Assembly (NCBI RefSeq): GCF_002865645.1
Contig: NW_020194558.1
Span: 2,694,014 to 2,758,013, forward strand
Length of the DNA: 64,000 bases
Direction of reading: 5' to 3'
From: Hyaloscypha bicolor E
Taxonomy: Eukaryota; Ascomycota; Leotiomycetes; Helotiales; Hyaloscyphaceae
Part shown: piece by piece, positions 36,983-47,189 of the stretch
Position numbering within the stretch: position 1 is the stretch's first letter
How the letters are laid out: the number at the start of each line of letters is the position of its first letter
Made by a program: the position numbers and the translations under genes
The notes under the pieces: model-generated
The model's input: only the letters and a program-made list of their open reading frames with translations
What the model was told of the DNA's origin: nothing
Databases searched by the model: none

Positions 36983-37573
36983 GGTAACGGGTATCTGTTT
37001 GAGATAATGCGAATCCAGAAAATTTCGGATTTGGTCGTGATAAAAGTGTCAGGTTGCACGGGTAAGAGGTTGGGGGTAGGGTGGGTCAACAGAGAAGGGG
37101 TTGGTTATCGCATTCCTTCGGTATCCGAAGGAATGGAGTTGAATGTAAAACAACAACGCACATGAGACATGGCTAATGGTGTCTGCATGCAAATAATCCA
37201 ATAGGAACTTATTGAATTAAGACTTTTGAGAAAGTGCGTTGAAAAGAACGGGTATCGAGAGAAACTCTGAATGGAGAGGGTTCCAGCGGATTCTCGGAAG
37301 AGAGGGGGGACTCGGCTATCACTTGTCACGAAAACTGAAACTTGGTCTTTCACACGCTGGACAGAAAGCCTTTTTATTTCAGAACCTTTCGGGACTTTCG
37401 AGTTCCTCGAGATTCTTGCTTCGGCAGATTTCCTTCACCAATCCTTCAACAACCGATTCTCGGGTTCCTGCTTCACAACTTCGCCGTTCCGCTTGTTCCT
37501 GACCTTGTCACGTCAGCCTGCCTCCACCCAATCCTTTCACTCTGCCCACCAAAATTGAGAAGAAAATACTTAC
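36983..37573. other. Intergenic between minus-strand genes
   Basis: The 591 bp serve as promoter for the upstream gene and 3' flank of RidA. No gene is seen. Confidence 0.5.
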
Positions 37574-38156
37574 TTACAAATGAGCCGTCAACTCTATCTC
37601 AACATCCGTACCAAGCGGCAACTGATGCACAGCAACACAAGTCCTGCACGGTTTCGGCTCCTTTGAGAAAAAGGTATCGTAGACCTTATTCATGGAGGCA
37701 AAATTCTCCATATCCGTCAGGAAAATGTTGACTTTGACGACATTCTCGATGCCGCTCCCGGCTGCTTTGAGGACTTCGGAGAGGTTGGTTAGGGCTTGTT
37801 TCTGCGTTTGCGTCAGCACTCCATCACCAAAATCTCCTGTGGTTTTATTCTGTCGATGACCGATGGTAGGTAATCGTTGGGTGAGTAAGATGCATGGATT
37901 CTTGAGGCAGGGTGAATCGGTCCATCCCCTTGGGGAGCGAGGGATGGATGGTGAGAGGAGGCCGGGAGTCATGAGAGATGAGAGAAGGGCAACAAACCGT
38001 CCTATCCGCAACACCTCCCTCAACCAACTTCATGCTCGTCGGTTCCATACCGATAGAGCCCGAGCAATACACCATTCCGTTGCACTTGATAGCTTGAGAG
38101 AAGAAGGGCATAGGCGCTGGCGCCTTGGTGGTGAGGACGGATTCCTTGAGCGTCAT
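37574..38156 (-). CDS. RidA / YjgF family enamine-imine deaminase
   Basis: Exons are 38156-37998 and 37801-37574, with a long 196-bp intron, giving 128 residues, the normal size. The family core is present: PFFSQAIKCNGMVYCSGSIG, ALTNLSEVLKAAGSGIENVV, VNIFLTDMENFASMNKVYDTFF, and the substrate-binding Arg in KPCRTCVAVHQLPLGTDVEIE. RidA proteins hydrolyse reactive 2-aminoacrylate and related enamines released by PLP enzymes. Whether it is cytosolic (Hmf1-like) or mitochondrial (Mmf1-like) is open; no clear targeting peptide is seen. It marks the left border of the accessory island. Confidence 0.9.
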
Positions 38157-38798
38157 GGCTTCGGATTTGCTTGGCTAGGATTTGAATTGGGAGTGTACAG
38201 CAGTTTGATCGTGAGAGATTAGATAATATATTGAGTAAAGTGAATGGTTTAGAAGTGAGATACTGAGTAGAGAAGGGAGGTGAATGATGACGGGTAAAAT
38301 CCGAGATCAGGATTCTGAGGTCAGATTAGGAAGGTGGGATGCAGAAGTGGGGCATGCGGGCCGCATTATTCCCACCCATCCATGTAGATGTAAGGGCGCA
38401 AAAGGTCCAAAGCTTGTTCAACGGGGTTTGTGAGCAGACATTTCTCACTCCTCGGTCATTGAATTGCCTGGTATTTGCCACTAGTGCCCATGTTCGTCAT
38501 TATACGTCGTCCTCTTGACTACAGTAGAACCAGGCCGCCTATCCTCATCTCTATCCTCTTCTTGAGGGAAAAAGTAAAACGACCCCCCCTCCCCCTCCCT
38601 CTCCCCCCAGGTGCCGATTAGGGGCTATATGTTGCATAGCAACGGCAGGCTTGCCACGTGACATGACTTCACGTGACCATATTCACTGTATTTAAGTAGA
38701 GTTCGAAATCGGCTTCAGTTCAGAAAATTCAATGAGTTTATTTTTCGACTTACATTTTATGCGCACTAACCCTAACCTAGCTGTTGTCACAGACGTGC
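38157..38798. other. Intergenic with transposon relic and E-boxes
   Basis: Two CACGTGAC motifs (38655 and 38670) lie 15 bp apart. A C-rich relic at 38571-38625 resembles the end of the MITE at 52457 (separate entry). The run ACTAACCCTAACC near 38766 is a very short telomere-like sequence. Confidence 0.5.
38569..38625. repeat. Relic of a hAT-type MITE terminus
   Basis: GGGAAAAAGTAAAACGACCC followed by a C-rich run and GCCGATTAGG parallels the left end of the 52457-53040 element. No matching right end is found nearby. Confidence 0.5.
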
Positions 38799-39647
38799 TC
38801 AATCGTCCCAAAAGCCCTTCCCGTAATCGCCCAAAATCTCCCCAATCAGAGCCTTCCCACCCTTTTCCACCTCAACGCTATCATACTGGCTAGATGCCCC
38901 TGTCGCAGTACCTCTCCAGTTACTACTATACATATTACCAGTTTGAGCTTGACCTCTAACCACAATCTTCAAGAATTTGTGACCAGGAAGCACTTCTTGT
39001 GCAGCTGTTCGAAGCAGGCTGTGCACGCCCTTAGCTACGTTCTCGATTACTTGAAGAAACTTTTTGTCGCCGATTTCTGCCGCTTCTTGTCGGACAAGCG
39101 TGACTTGGGCTTGAGGTGCAGGGAAAAGATTTTCGAGGTTGTTGATAAGTACGACCACGCTGCCAATAAGTTGTTGAAATTCCGTCCTGTGGTAGAGGGC
39201 CCAGCTAGTAAGCTTTAAGAACCGGCTCCCCTTTTGACGCTTGATTGCAATCTGTTTTATCGTGTTCTCTAGTGCCATATGTAAGGGATCCATATTAGTC
39301 GCTGTAAATAGTGTGAGGTCCTCGCCTGCCTTTGCCTTTAGCTTGTACTCCTTCGAAATCTCTTCTGTGTCGGCGAAAAGCGCAAGGATTTGTAGTATTG
39401 TGTCCTTTGCCATCCGGATCTCTGTTGCAGTAGTATCGGGTCTGCCGAGTCTCGGATCATTGTAGATATTAACAGACTCCCTCTAGCGTGCAAGACGGAG
39501 TCTCGCGCAACCAAGAGCCAGCTGATCGGTTTGGAAATCTCGCCCGAAGTGGCGGCCAAATTGGATGTACCCGAAGCAATCCACGCAAGCAGTGAATGAT
39601 GTAGCAATTCCAATGGCACCCGAAGAAATTCCGAAAGGGTCCGCCAT
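38799..39647 (-). pseudogene. HET-s homologue: HeLo domain plus HRAM amyloid repeats, one in-frame stop
   Basis: A single-exon frame of 283 codons from ATG 39647, against 289 residues for Podospora HET-s. The N-terminal HeLo domain opens MADPFGISSGAIGIATSF and has CVDCFGYIQFGRHFGRDF, as in HET-s/HET-S. The C-terminus (about 226-282) has two imperfect repeats of the HET-s-related amyloid motif. Repeat one is VRGQAQTGNMY; repeat two is GGKALIGEILGDYG and ends GKGFWDD, the hallmark of HET-s. In HET-S the HRAM region folds as a beta-solenoid prion and the HeLo domain then acts on membranes and kills the cell. A TAG at 39485-39483 (codon 55) interrupts the HeLo domain; the family has tryptophan there. 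The next in-frame Met is about codon 79. The rest of the frame is clean. It is divergent from the NLR at 39890. Confidence 0.88.
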
Positions 39648-39889
39648 TGTCAAGCTAATGAATTGTACGAGGGATGTGATGAAGGTGTTGTGCTGGGGAA
39701 GAGAGTAAACTCCAGCTCCATATTCGAACCTTTAGCTGGAGCCTGGGTGACAGACAGCACATCGTGCACGGTCCAGGAGCGATGCATTCACCCCGCCAAA
39801 TTCAGCACCACCGATCGTTCTAACGCTGCGCGAAAATAACTTCAGCTTCTTGCTCCGTATCCACAATTGACAGCGACTCTAATCTGTGC
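39648..39889. promoter_or_regulatory. Shared promoter of the HET-s/NLR pair
   Basis: Only 242 bp separate the divergent start codons, so both genes likely share control, as in other NLR-effector pairs. No specific motif is identified. Confidence 0.5.
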
Positions 39890-42514
39890 ATGATTCAAGC
39901 GCCGTTAATACGCGCGGTTGATGGCCTTCGCATGTCAAATTACGAGCAGCCAGGGGAACGTATCCTCTACTAGCCATCATTAGGAGCACGTGTACATCGG
40001 CCCAGGCGGAAGAGCTCTGGTGGGGAACGAATACAACATCAGTTAGTTCCTTGCAGATGCTAAAGAGGAGTACCACGAAAGACTAACAGGCTATAGGTCG
40101 AGAAGACCCGCTTAAACTTCTACCATTCGCAACAAATGCGCTATTCAATTCGTATGACCGCCAGCACGAACCCATCTGCCTTCCCAACACCCGTGTCGAC
40201 CTTCTACAAGAGATATATAACTGGTCTGATGGACACGATGTGCGGTGCATCTTCTGGCTAAATGGCTTAGCCGGCACAGGGAAATCGACGATTGCGCGCA
40301 CTATTGCTCGCAGATACTCTGAGCGAGGGCATCTTGGGGCCAGCTTCTTCTTCTCGAGGGGCGTCCAAGATGTGAGCCATGCCGGCAGGTTCTTCACAAG
40401 TCTTGCCGTGCAACTTTCAAATCAGGTGCCATCTCTCCAACATCATATCTCTGATGCTATTTCCAAGAACAAAGACATTGCGAACCAGTCCCTCAGCGAT
40501 CAGTGGCGCCAGCTTATCTTCCACCCCCTATCGAAGCTAAACAGCAATGACAGCCAACGCTGCTATATTCTCATAATCGATGCTCTTGATGAATGTGACA
40601 ACGAAGGCCACATTCGCACAATTCTGCAGCTTCTAGCTGAGGCTCGATCGTTGACGACAGTACGACTTCGAGTCTTTTTGACGAGTAGACCTGAAATTCC
40701 AATTCGACACGGGATATTCGCCATCCCGCAAGCTGAACACCAGGACTTCGTACTCCACGGCATAGATCGAACAATTGTCAACCATGATATCTTTCTCTTC
40801 TTAGAATATAATCTGGGGACAATCGGGCAGGAGTGGACTCTTGGAGCTAACTGGCCCGGCGAGGAAGTTCTGACACAGCTAGTCCTATATGCTTGTGGCC
40901 TCTTTATTTGGGCAGAAACAGCTTGTCGCTTTATTCGTGAGGGGAGGCGATTTGCACGCAAGAGACTGGACACAATTCTCAAGGGTAGTAGCAGCGCTAT
41001 TACTGTACCAGAGAAGCACCTCAGTGAGATCTACCTTGCTGTCCTCAAGCACTCAATATCCCCGGACTATTCGGAGGAAGAGAAAGAAGATTTATATAGT
41101 ATGCTAAAAAAACACGCTCGGAAGTGTGGTAGTCTTACTTTCACCCCTTTCAACTTATTCATTAAGTAGGCTATTGCATCTCCCAAAGGAAGTTGTCTAT
41201 CAGACATTTGAGGATCTTTATGCAATCCTAGATATTCCCGAGGACCAAACTCGCCCGCTCCGTCTACATCATCCTTCATTTCGCGACTTCCTCCTTAACG
41301 AAGATCGATGTGAAGACTCGAGGTTCTGGGTGGCTGAGAAGCAGGCGCACCAGACTTTAGCTGCCGGCTATATACAACTTATGTCCACATCTCTTAAGCA
41401 GAATGTCTGTGGTATGGAAACCCCCGGAGTACTTGTAACCGATATAGAGAGCAGTCAAGTGAAGAAATACCTTCCCGCAGAAGTTCAATACGCATGCCTG
41501 TACTAGGTCCAGCATCTGCAAAGAAGTGGTGCTCAACTCTATAACCAAGTTTATCAAGTTCATCTCCTTCACTGGCTCGAGGCCCTTAGCTGGATCGGGA
41601 AGATTTCAGAAGGTCGAATTCTAGTAAGCCTTCTTTATAGTATCGCTAAGGAATCCTGATTAATCTATGCCTAGGCCGATAAAAGTCCCAATCTACAAGC
41701 GTTCGTTCATGATGCTAAGCGATTCACCTTATACAATCAATCAGTAATTAAGCAGACACCCCTCCAACTCTATTGTTCGGCTCTTGTCTTTGCCCCAGGG
41801 AATAGTATTGTTAGAAGACAATTTGAGGAATATATCCCACCTTGGATCCAAATAAAATCGAACGTGCAAGTGAATTGGGATGCCGCGCTGCAGACGCTCG
41901 AGCCCAATTTGCACTCAGTCACATCAGTGGCCTTCTCACCAGACGGCAAGCTAGCCGTGTCAGGGTCGAAAGACCTAACGGTCAGGCTCTGGGACGCTAC
42001 GACAGGAGCGCTACAGCAGATGCTGGAGGGCCATTTGCTCCCGGTCACATCAGTAGCCTTCTCACTAGACGGCAAGCTAGCCGTGTCAGGGTCGAAAGAC
42101 CTAACGGTCAGGCTCTGGGACGCTATGACAGGAGCCGCACTACAAATACTCGAGGGCCATTCGGCCTGGGTCATCTCAGTCGCCTTCTCACCAAACGGCA
42201 AGCTAGTCATATCAGTCTCAGACGATAGGACGGTCAGGCTTTCGGACCCTGTGACAAGAGCAGCACTGCAGACATTTAGAGGCCATTCGGACTGGGCCAG
42301 CTCAATCGCCTTCTCGCCAAACGGTCAAGTGGTGCATACTCCATTTGTGTCAGATAATTGGGTAGTAGGGCGAGGAAATATTCTTTGGCTTCCTCCTGAC
42401 TATCGAGCGACTTCTGTAGCTATTTGGAACGGAACTATGTTATTAGGAACTCATCAGGGGGAATTTCTAGTCTCCAATTTAAGTAGGGTCAGCCACCTGC
42501 AGCCTGAGGCTTGA
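39890..42514 (+). pseudogene. NWD2-like NLR (HRAM-NACHT-WD40), frameshift and in-frame stop
   Basis: Model: exon 39890-39916 (tentative), 39984-40041, 40097-41623 and 41675-42514. Exon 2 encodes HVYIGPGGRALVGNEYNIS, an HRAM-type motif close to both repeats of the neighbouring HET-s protein. NACHT follows: GLAGTGKSTIARTIA (Walker A), ASFFFSRG, ILIIDALDECD (Walker B) and FLTSRPEIPI. A winged-helix region (VVLLSPLSTYSLSRLL, LHHPSFRDFL) leads to WD40 repeats. Lesions: the A run at 41106-41112 shifts the frame within the helical region, and TAG at 41504-41506 stops the second frame at a position where the family has tryptophan. The splice into the WD40 exon (GTAAGC...CCTAG) is still good. In the Podospora pair, such an NLR templates the prion fold of HET-S when it senses its ligand. 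Confidence 0.85.
41912..42340 (+). repeat. 126-bp WD40-encoding tandem repeats
   Basis: Three full 42-residue units and a partial fourth have periodicity exactly 126 bp (GTCACATCAGT at 41918 and 42044, GTCATCTCAGT at 42170). Units one and two are nearly identical over about 90 bp. High internal identity is typical of fungal NLR repeat domains evolving by unit exchange. Confidence 0.85.
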
Positions 42515-42534
42515 CACTTAAAAACAGCAAATAC

Positions 42535-43220
42535 TACGGAAAGCCGTAAGGATCAGAAGACCAAGCGATTTTCGAATCTGGTTTTCGACCTTCAATGTCT
42601 GATTTGTGGCACGTGCGTACCCTACCAAAAATCGCCTACATATTATGCCCTCTCTTCCTGTACCTCTACTTATTATTACTACTTAAAATATTACTCTCTT
42701 TTTAATTCTTATTTATATATATATACGAGAGAGGGGTGAGAGAGGGGTAGATGGGGGTGGGGGTGGGGGGGGAGGGGGAGGAGATAGAGGGCGAGTGAAA
42801 AGTGAAAAGCGAAAAGCGAGCTTCAAGGCATGCGACTCGCGAGGAAAAGGAAGCCCTATAATTATAGGCTACTTATCGCTAAATTTTAGGGCCACAGTCA
42901 CTAAATTATAGGCTATAGGTACTAAAAATTTAGTGCTTTGTAACGTAAATTTTTAGTAAGGTCCCCTTGCCCTGCCCTCCCCCCCTCCCCCACTTCTCCC
43001 CTCTCTTACCCTTATACTTATAAAAAGAGCGAGAAGAATCAAAGAGAGGAAATATTTGAAGTAATAATAGAGGCACAGGGAGAGGGGGCATAATATATAG
43101 GCGTGGTGTATAGGTATTTGTGATTTTTGGTGGGGTGTGCACGTGCCACAAATCAGACATTGAAGGTCGAAAACCAGATTCGAAAATCGCTTGGTCTTCT
43201 GATCCTTATGGCTTTCCGTA
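42535..43220. mobile_element. Foldback element with ~230-bp terminal inverted repeats
   Basis: The ends start TACGGAAAGCC[G/A]TAAGGAT on each strand and stay over 95% identical for about 80 bp. They then diverge but stay recognisable for about 230 bp (ATTATGCCC, CTCTCTTT). An exact 6-bp direct repeat, AAATAC, flanks the element (42529-42534 and 43221-43226). The interior is non-coding, with a G-rich tract at 42740-42790 on one arm and the complementary C-rich tract near 42975 on the other. Element and NLR stop codon are 20 bp apart. Confidence 0.8.
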
Positions 43221-44089
43221 AAATACAACCGAGCAGCATATCGTGGATTCTCTAAGTTAGTGATCCTAGAGATTGACTTTTCGGAGCTGGCGCGTATTGG
43301 GTCAATTCCACGGCTGGGAAAATCTGTTCGTTAATGTATTAATTATGACGGGTTTGAGTTCCACAACGTTCTATGGCGAGCAAAGACCCGCCGGACTTTT
43401 GACATTGAAGCAAAACACACAAAAATAGCTCTGTAGGATGCAAGCCGCTCTTAACCAGTCACGGAATTCAGGCCTCAAGCGGTCGGGCAAACGGCGCATG
43501 GTTCGGACCGCCCAGAGCCAATTGACGCATTGCAAGTCGGACGGCTCTTTCACACAACCCGGAAGGGGCTTACACTTGTTTCATGACAAACACTTTGGCT
43601 ACTCAATGAACACATGAATCTCTAAATTAACCTATGAACCAGCTAGCTGGATGAATGTTGGAAAGAATGACTGCCTCCTGCTTTATCGTCAATCCGGCGG
43701 TGTTGCTTCATTCGCTTTGCTTCACCAGCCGTGTTTCGCCATTGCAGGTCATGCATTGGGGCATAACATTCGCGTCTCGATAAGTAATATATATATACGC
43801 GTTCCGCGAGCTTAGTGAGACTCCTAAACTAATCGCCAGAGTATTTTTCAAAATTCAAAACACTTCCAAACTTCCGATTTCAATGAGGACGACTGAGCGC
43901 TTTGTGACGTGTCAAAGACGCAACGTGACGTCCGTCAGGTCTGACATAATCTACAGCAGTCCAATTAGCAGCTCCGTCGCTTATGTAGTTTGACGGACGC
44001 CTAACTTCCATCGATCTTCTCCCTTTCCTGATCGGACCACCGATTCTTATACGTTGCGCTTCCTCCTTCAGACTCTTCCCAGAAATACA
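43221..44089. other. Intergenic, upstream of the HerA-like gene
   Basis: No gene is supported. The last 300 bp are likely the promoter of the gene at 44090. Confidence 0.5.
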
Positions 44090-46310
44090 ATGGCGCCTAC
44101 TCTGAGCCTTCAGAAATGGGTGCAGGAGAAGTACCAGACCGTTGGGGTTGACAAGGAAGGTAATTTCATCGGGGAAGATCGCTTTAGAGATAAATTGATC
44201 AGCCTTTATGGGAGTACTGAAAACGCTCAAGCTCTTGATCAAAAGTCTTGGAAGAAAATCCTAGCTGAGATCCGACAACTTGTTAATGTGTACGTCTTCT
44301 AATCCGTCATGATAAACTAGTTTACTCACGTATAATTCTATCAGGAAGGCATATCTCCCTACAGCCACTTCAACCCCGTCACCCGATTCAAAAACTCAAC
44401 CTGATCGCACAGAAGCCAAACCACGGCCAACTTCAAAAGCAACAAGTAGTAGCGCAACGGCCAAGACCTCACTCCAACCATCGCATCCAGAGGTCAATGC
44501 TAGTACTTCAACAGCCGGCAACTTAGCTACTAAACTTAGAACCCAACTACCAAATCCGAAGGCGAATGCTAGCACTTCAACTGCCGGCAATTCGACTACT
44601 AAACTTGGAGCCCAGCCGCCAAATCCAAAGGCCAATGCTAGTAATCATAATCAAGCGCCTTTGAACACCAAAATGCTAGGTATGTTAAGGTCATCTAGGT
44701 ATTAGATAGAATATGCTAACCGAGTAAAGAACTCATCGACGATACCAGAAGGCCAATAGGTGTCAATGGTCTTTCCGAAAGTGATCGTAACCCGAGGATA
44801 CCAAGTCTAGAGCATCAGCTTTGCCTGCTAGATCTGTCTAGCTACGGTGAGAGCTCATACCTACCTGGGCTGGATGATAGCGACATTAGGAATGCTGTCA
44901 TCTTTTCAACGGAAGCACTAAGGCGTTATGACTCGAGGCTATTGCCACAGTTCGGGCTCTTAGGGAGCATCTGCAGTACGGAAGAGTCGCTTGTAACCGC
45001 AAACAAGGATCCTAGGCTCTTCCTCAATACAAATGTGCCATTTTCGGCATTTATCTGTGGCCTCCAAGGTAGTGGGAAGTCGCACACAATATCTTGTCTC
45101 CTCGGTAAATACACAAGCATATCCATTTATAGAGTCTTGCTAATCAGGATTTAGAAAGCAGCCTTATTAAAGCCCCTATCCTAGGGGTACTTCAACAGCC
45201 CCTAAGTGTCTTGGTCCTACATTTTTGTCAGTATACGTCACGGTCAAGCTTCCAACCTTGCGAAGCGGCTTTCCTCGCATATCATCATCCAAGTTTCCGT
45301 GAATACACTGGGGTATCATCTATCCACATAATGGTTTCTCCATCGAACTACCACGACCTGAATACCTCCTATTCGTATATCCCTGGGGTAGATATTCGAC
45401 CGTTCAAGTTAAAAACCAAGCACTTGAATGTCAGCTCAATGTTAACTCTGATGTCCGTGGATCAGACCGAGGCCCCCCCGCTATACATAGGTCAAATCAC
45501 CAGGATACTACGAGAGATTGCAACAACATCTCCAGGAGAATTCAGTTACCCGAAATTTAAAGAAGCTATAGAGGCCTGTGATCTCACTCCCGCCCAGAAA
45601 GGTCCGCTCCAACAAAGACTCGACCTGCTGGAATCATTCCTCGACTTAGATGATTCGGCTGTGGACTATAGCTTCGAAGCCGGAAGTATCACAATCGTCG
45701 ACTTGTCCTGTCCTTTCGTCGATACGAACACAGCATGTGTTTTGTTCAATATTTGCATCGGTATATACTTAGAATCAAATCCTACTGTTGGGAAGCTTAT
45801 TGCCGTAGACGAGGCCCACAAGGTACCTTGCATCGATAAACCGAATCTCATAAATAGCTGCTCATACATATATAGTATATGACGAACACACCAGCTGCTA
45901 AAGCCCTAACAGAGAGACTCCTGACTGTGATACGGCTACAACGCCACTACGGAGCACGAGTCATAATATCAACACAAGAACCTACCATATCTCCACGCCT
46001 TATAGACCTCTGCTCTATTATTATCATCCATCGTTTCTCGAGCCCAGAGTGGTTTGACGTTGTTCGAAAGCACGTCTCGATTGCAGAGACGGACAAGGCT
46101 GGACTAGAAAATCTCTTCGAACGGATTGTCACCCTTCGCCCCGGTGAAGCGTTGCTCTTTGCGCCATCCACCATTTTAACTAAGCGGGAAGGGAATGTTG
46201 ATGTATTTGTTCAGCTAAGTTCGAATCTCTTGAAGGTGAAAATCAGGAAGCGGTTGACGTGGGATGGCGGGAAATCTGTCTTTGTCTGCAAACCCGAAGT
46301 AGACAGCTAA
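44090..46310 (+). CDS. HerA/FtsK-like P-loop ATPase of unknown role
   Basis: Exons are 44090-44289, 44345-44679, 44730-45104, 45155-45822 and 45876-46310, giving 670 residues with all phases consistent. A short helical N-terminal domain (MAPTLSLQKWVQEKYQTVGV...KKILAEIRQLV) and a Ser/Thr/Pro linker with a 69-bp duplicated unit precede the ATPase. Walker A is GLQGSGKSH, Walker B is LIAVDEAHK, and a sensor-like VIISTQEP plus IIIHRFSSPEWFDVVRKHV follow. The pattern matches fungal HerA-type or DUF87-like ATPases that carry a Q-E-P sensor. In prokaryotes HerA pumps DNA or works in defence, but the fungal proteins have no established function. All three ATPase motifs look intact. Its place in the island makes a defence-related role tempting but unproven. 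Confidence 0.75.
44484..44640 (+). repeat. 69-bp in-frame tandem duplication
   Basis: Two units beginning NASTSTAGN and ending PNPKA, plus a partial third, lie in the linker of the ATPase gene. Synonymous differences show it is not very recent. Confidence 0.75.
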
Positions 46311-47189
46311 AATTTCGAAGAAATTAACGTGACTTGCCGCAGTGATTCAGCAAAAGTAAACGATTGTTATGAATGAAATGAGTTCACCCGTTTTGAGCAC
46401 TACAACTCGAAAAGGGGCTAGCCACGTGCCAACATAAGACATCATCGTCAAGCCTCTGGATGCACACAACTTGCAACGCCGGAGACGGTCGAAAGCCTTT
46501 TCATGATGTACCGTATAACGAACGACCCAATCTACCAGGTATAGGGCTGGAAGATATTCAAGGCATTTCAAAAGTACGGGATCCTCGAGGATGGACAGGG
46601 CTATACGTCTCTTAATACCGTAAATGCGCCGTCGCAGAGAGGAAATATGGAGAGTTTTTGGCTAGTAAGGGATGCTTACCAGATCGGTTCCACGCGCACA
46701 ATATCGGCCTCGTGACCTCGTCGGCCTCGTTAGCCCCGTTAATATCACATTCCCATATTTGCATACAAAATTTAATGAAAAAAGAAATAAAAGATGCTAG
46801 TAGAGTCCTTTGTAATATTAATGGAGAGATCTAGAACGAATGGGCATTGTGTATCAAACTACGTACATTTACTAGAGGACATATTAAATATTACTTTAGC
46901 CAGCCGCCACCTCATGCTCCATGTCCTCGCTCCTGCTTCCCGCTAAGTGGGCTGAGGCTGATATCAAATTTTTAACATCACACGAGAAATGTTAGTTAAA
47001 AGCTTTCATTTCATCCAGTCCTGCTCAATTTCCATGCCTCATTCGATTACTCCCTCACATAAATCCATTTCTTTATTAATACAGGATACCGAAAGCATAA
47101 TAAGAGATCGAAAAACTTGCTTCCCCCTTCTTTCCTTCTTTCAACATTTAGTCTAGTTTTTCAAGAGAGTAAACCCTCTTTAGCCAGCT
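46311..47189. other. Intergenic between convergent genes
   Basis: The 879 bp are AT-rich with no gene recognised. Confidence 0.5.

Noticed and set aside
38766..38778. Interstitial telomere-like ACTAACCCTAACC
   Set aside because: Only two units, far too short to be meaningful.
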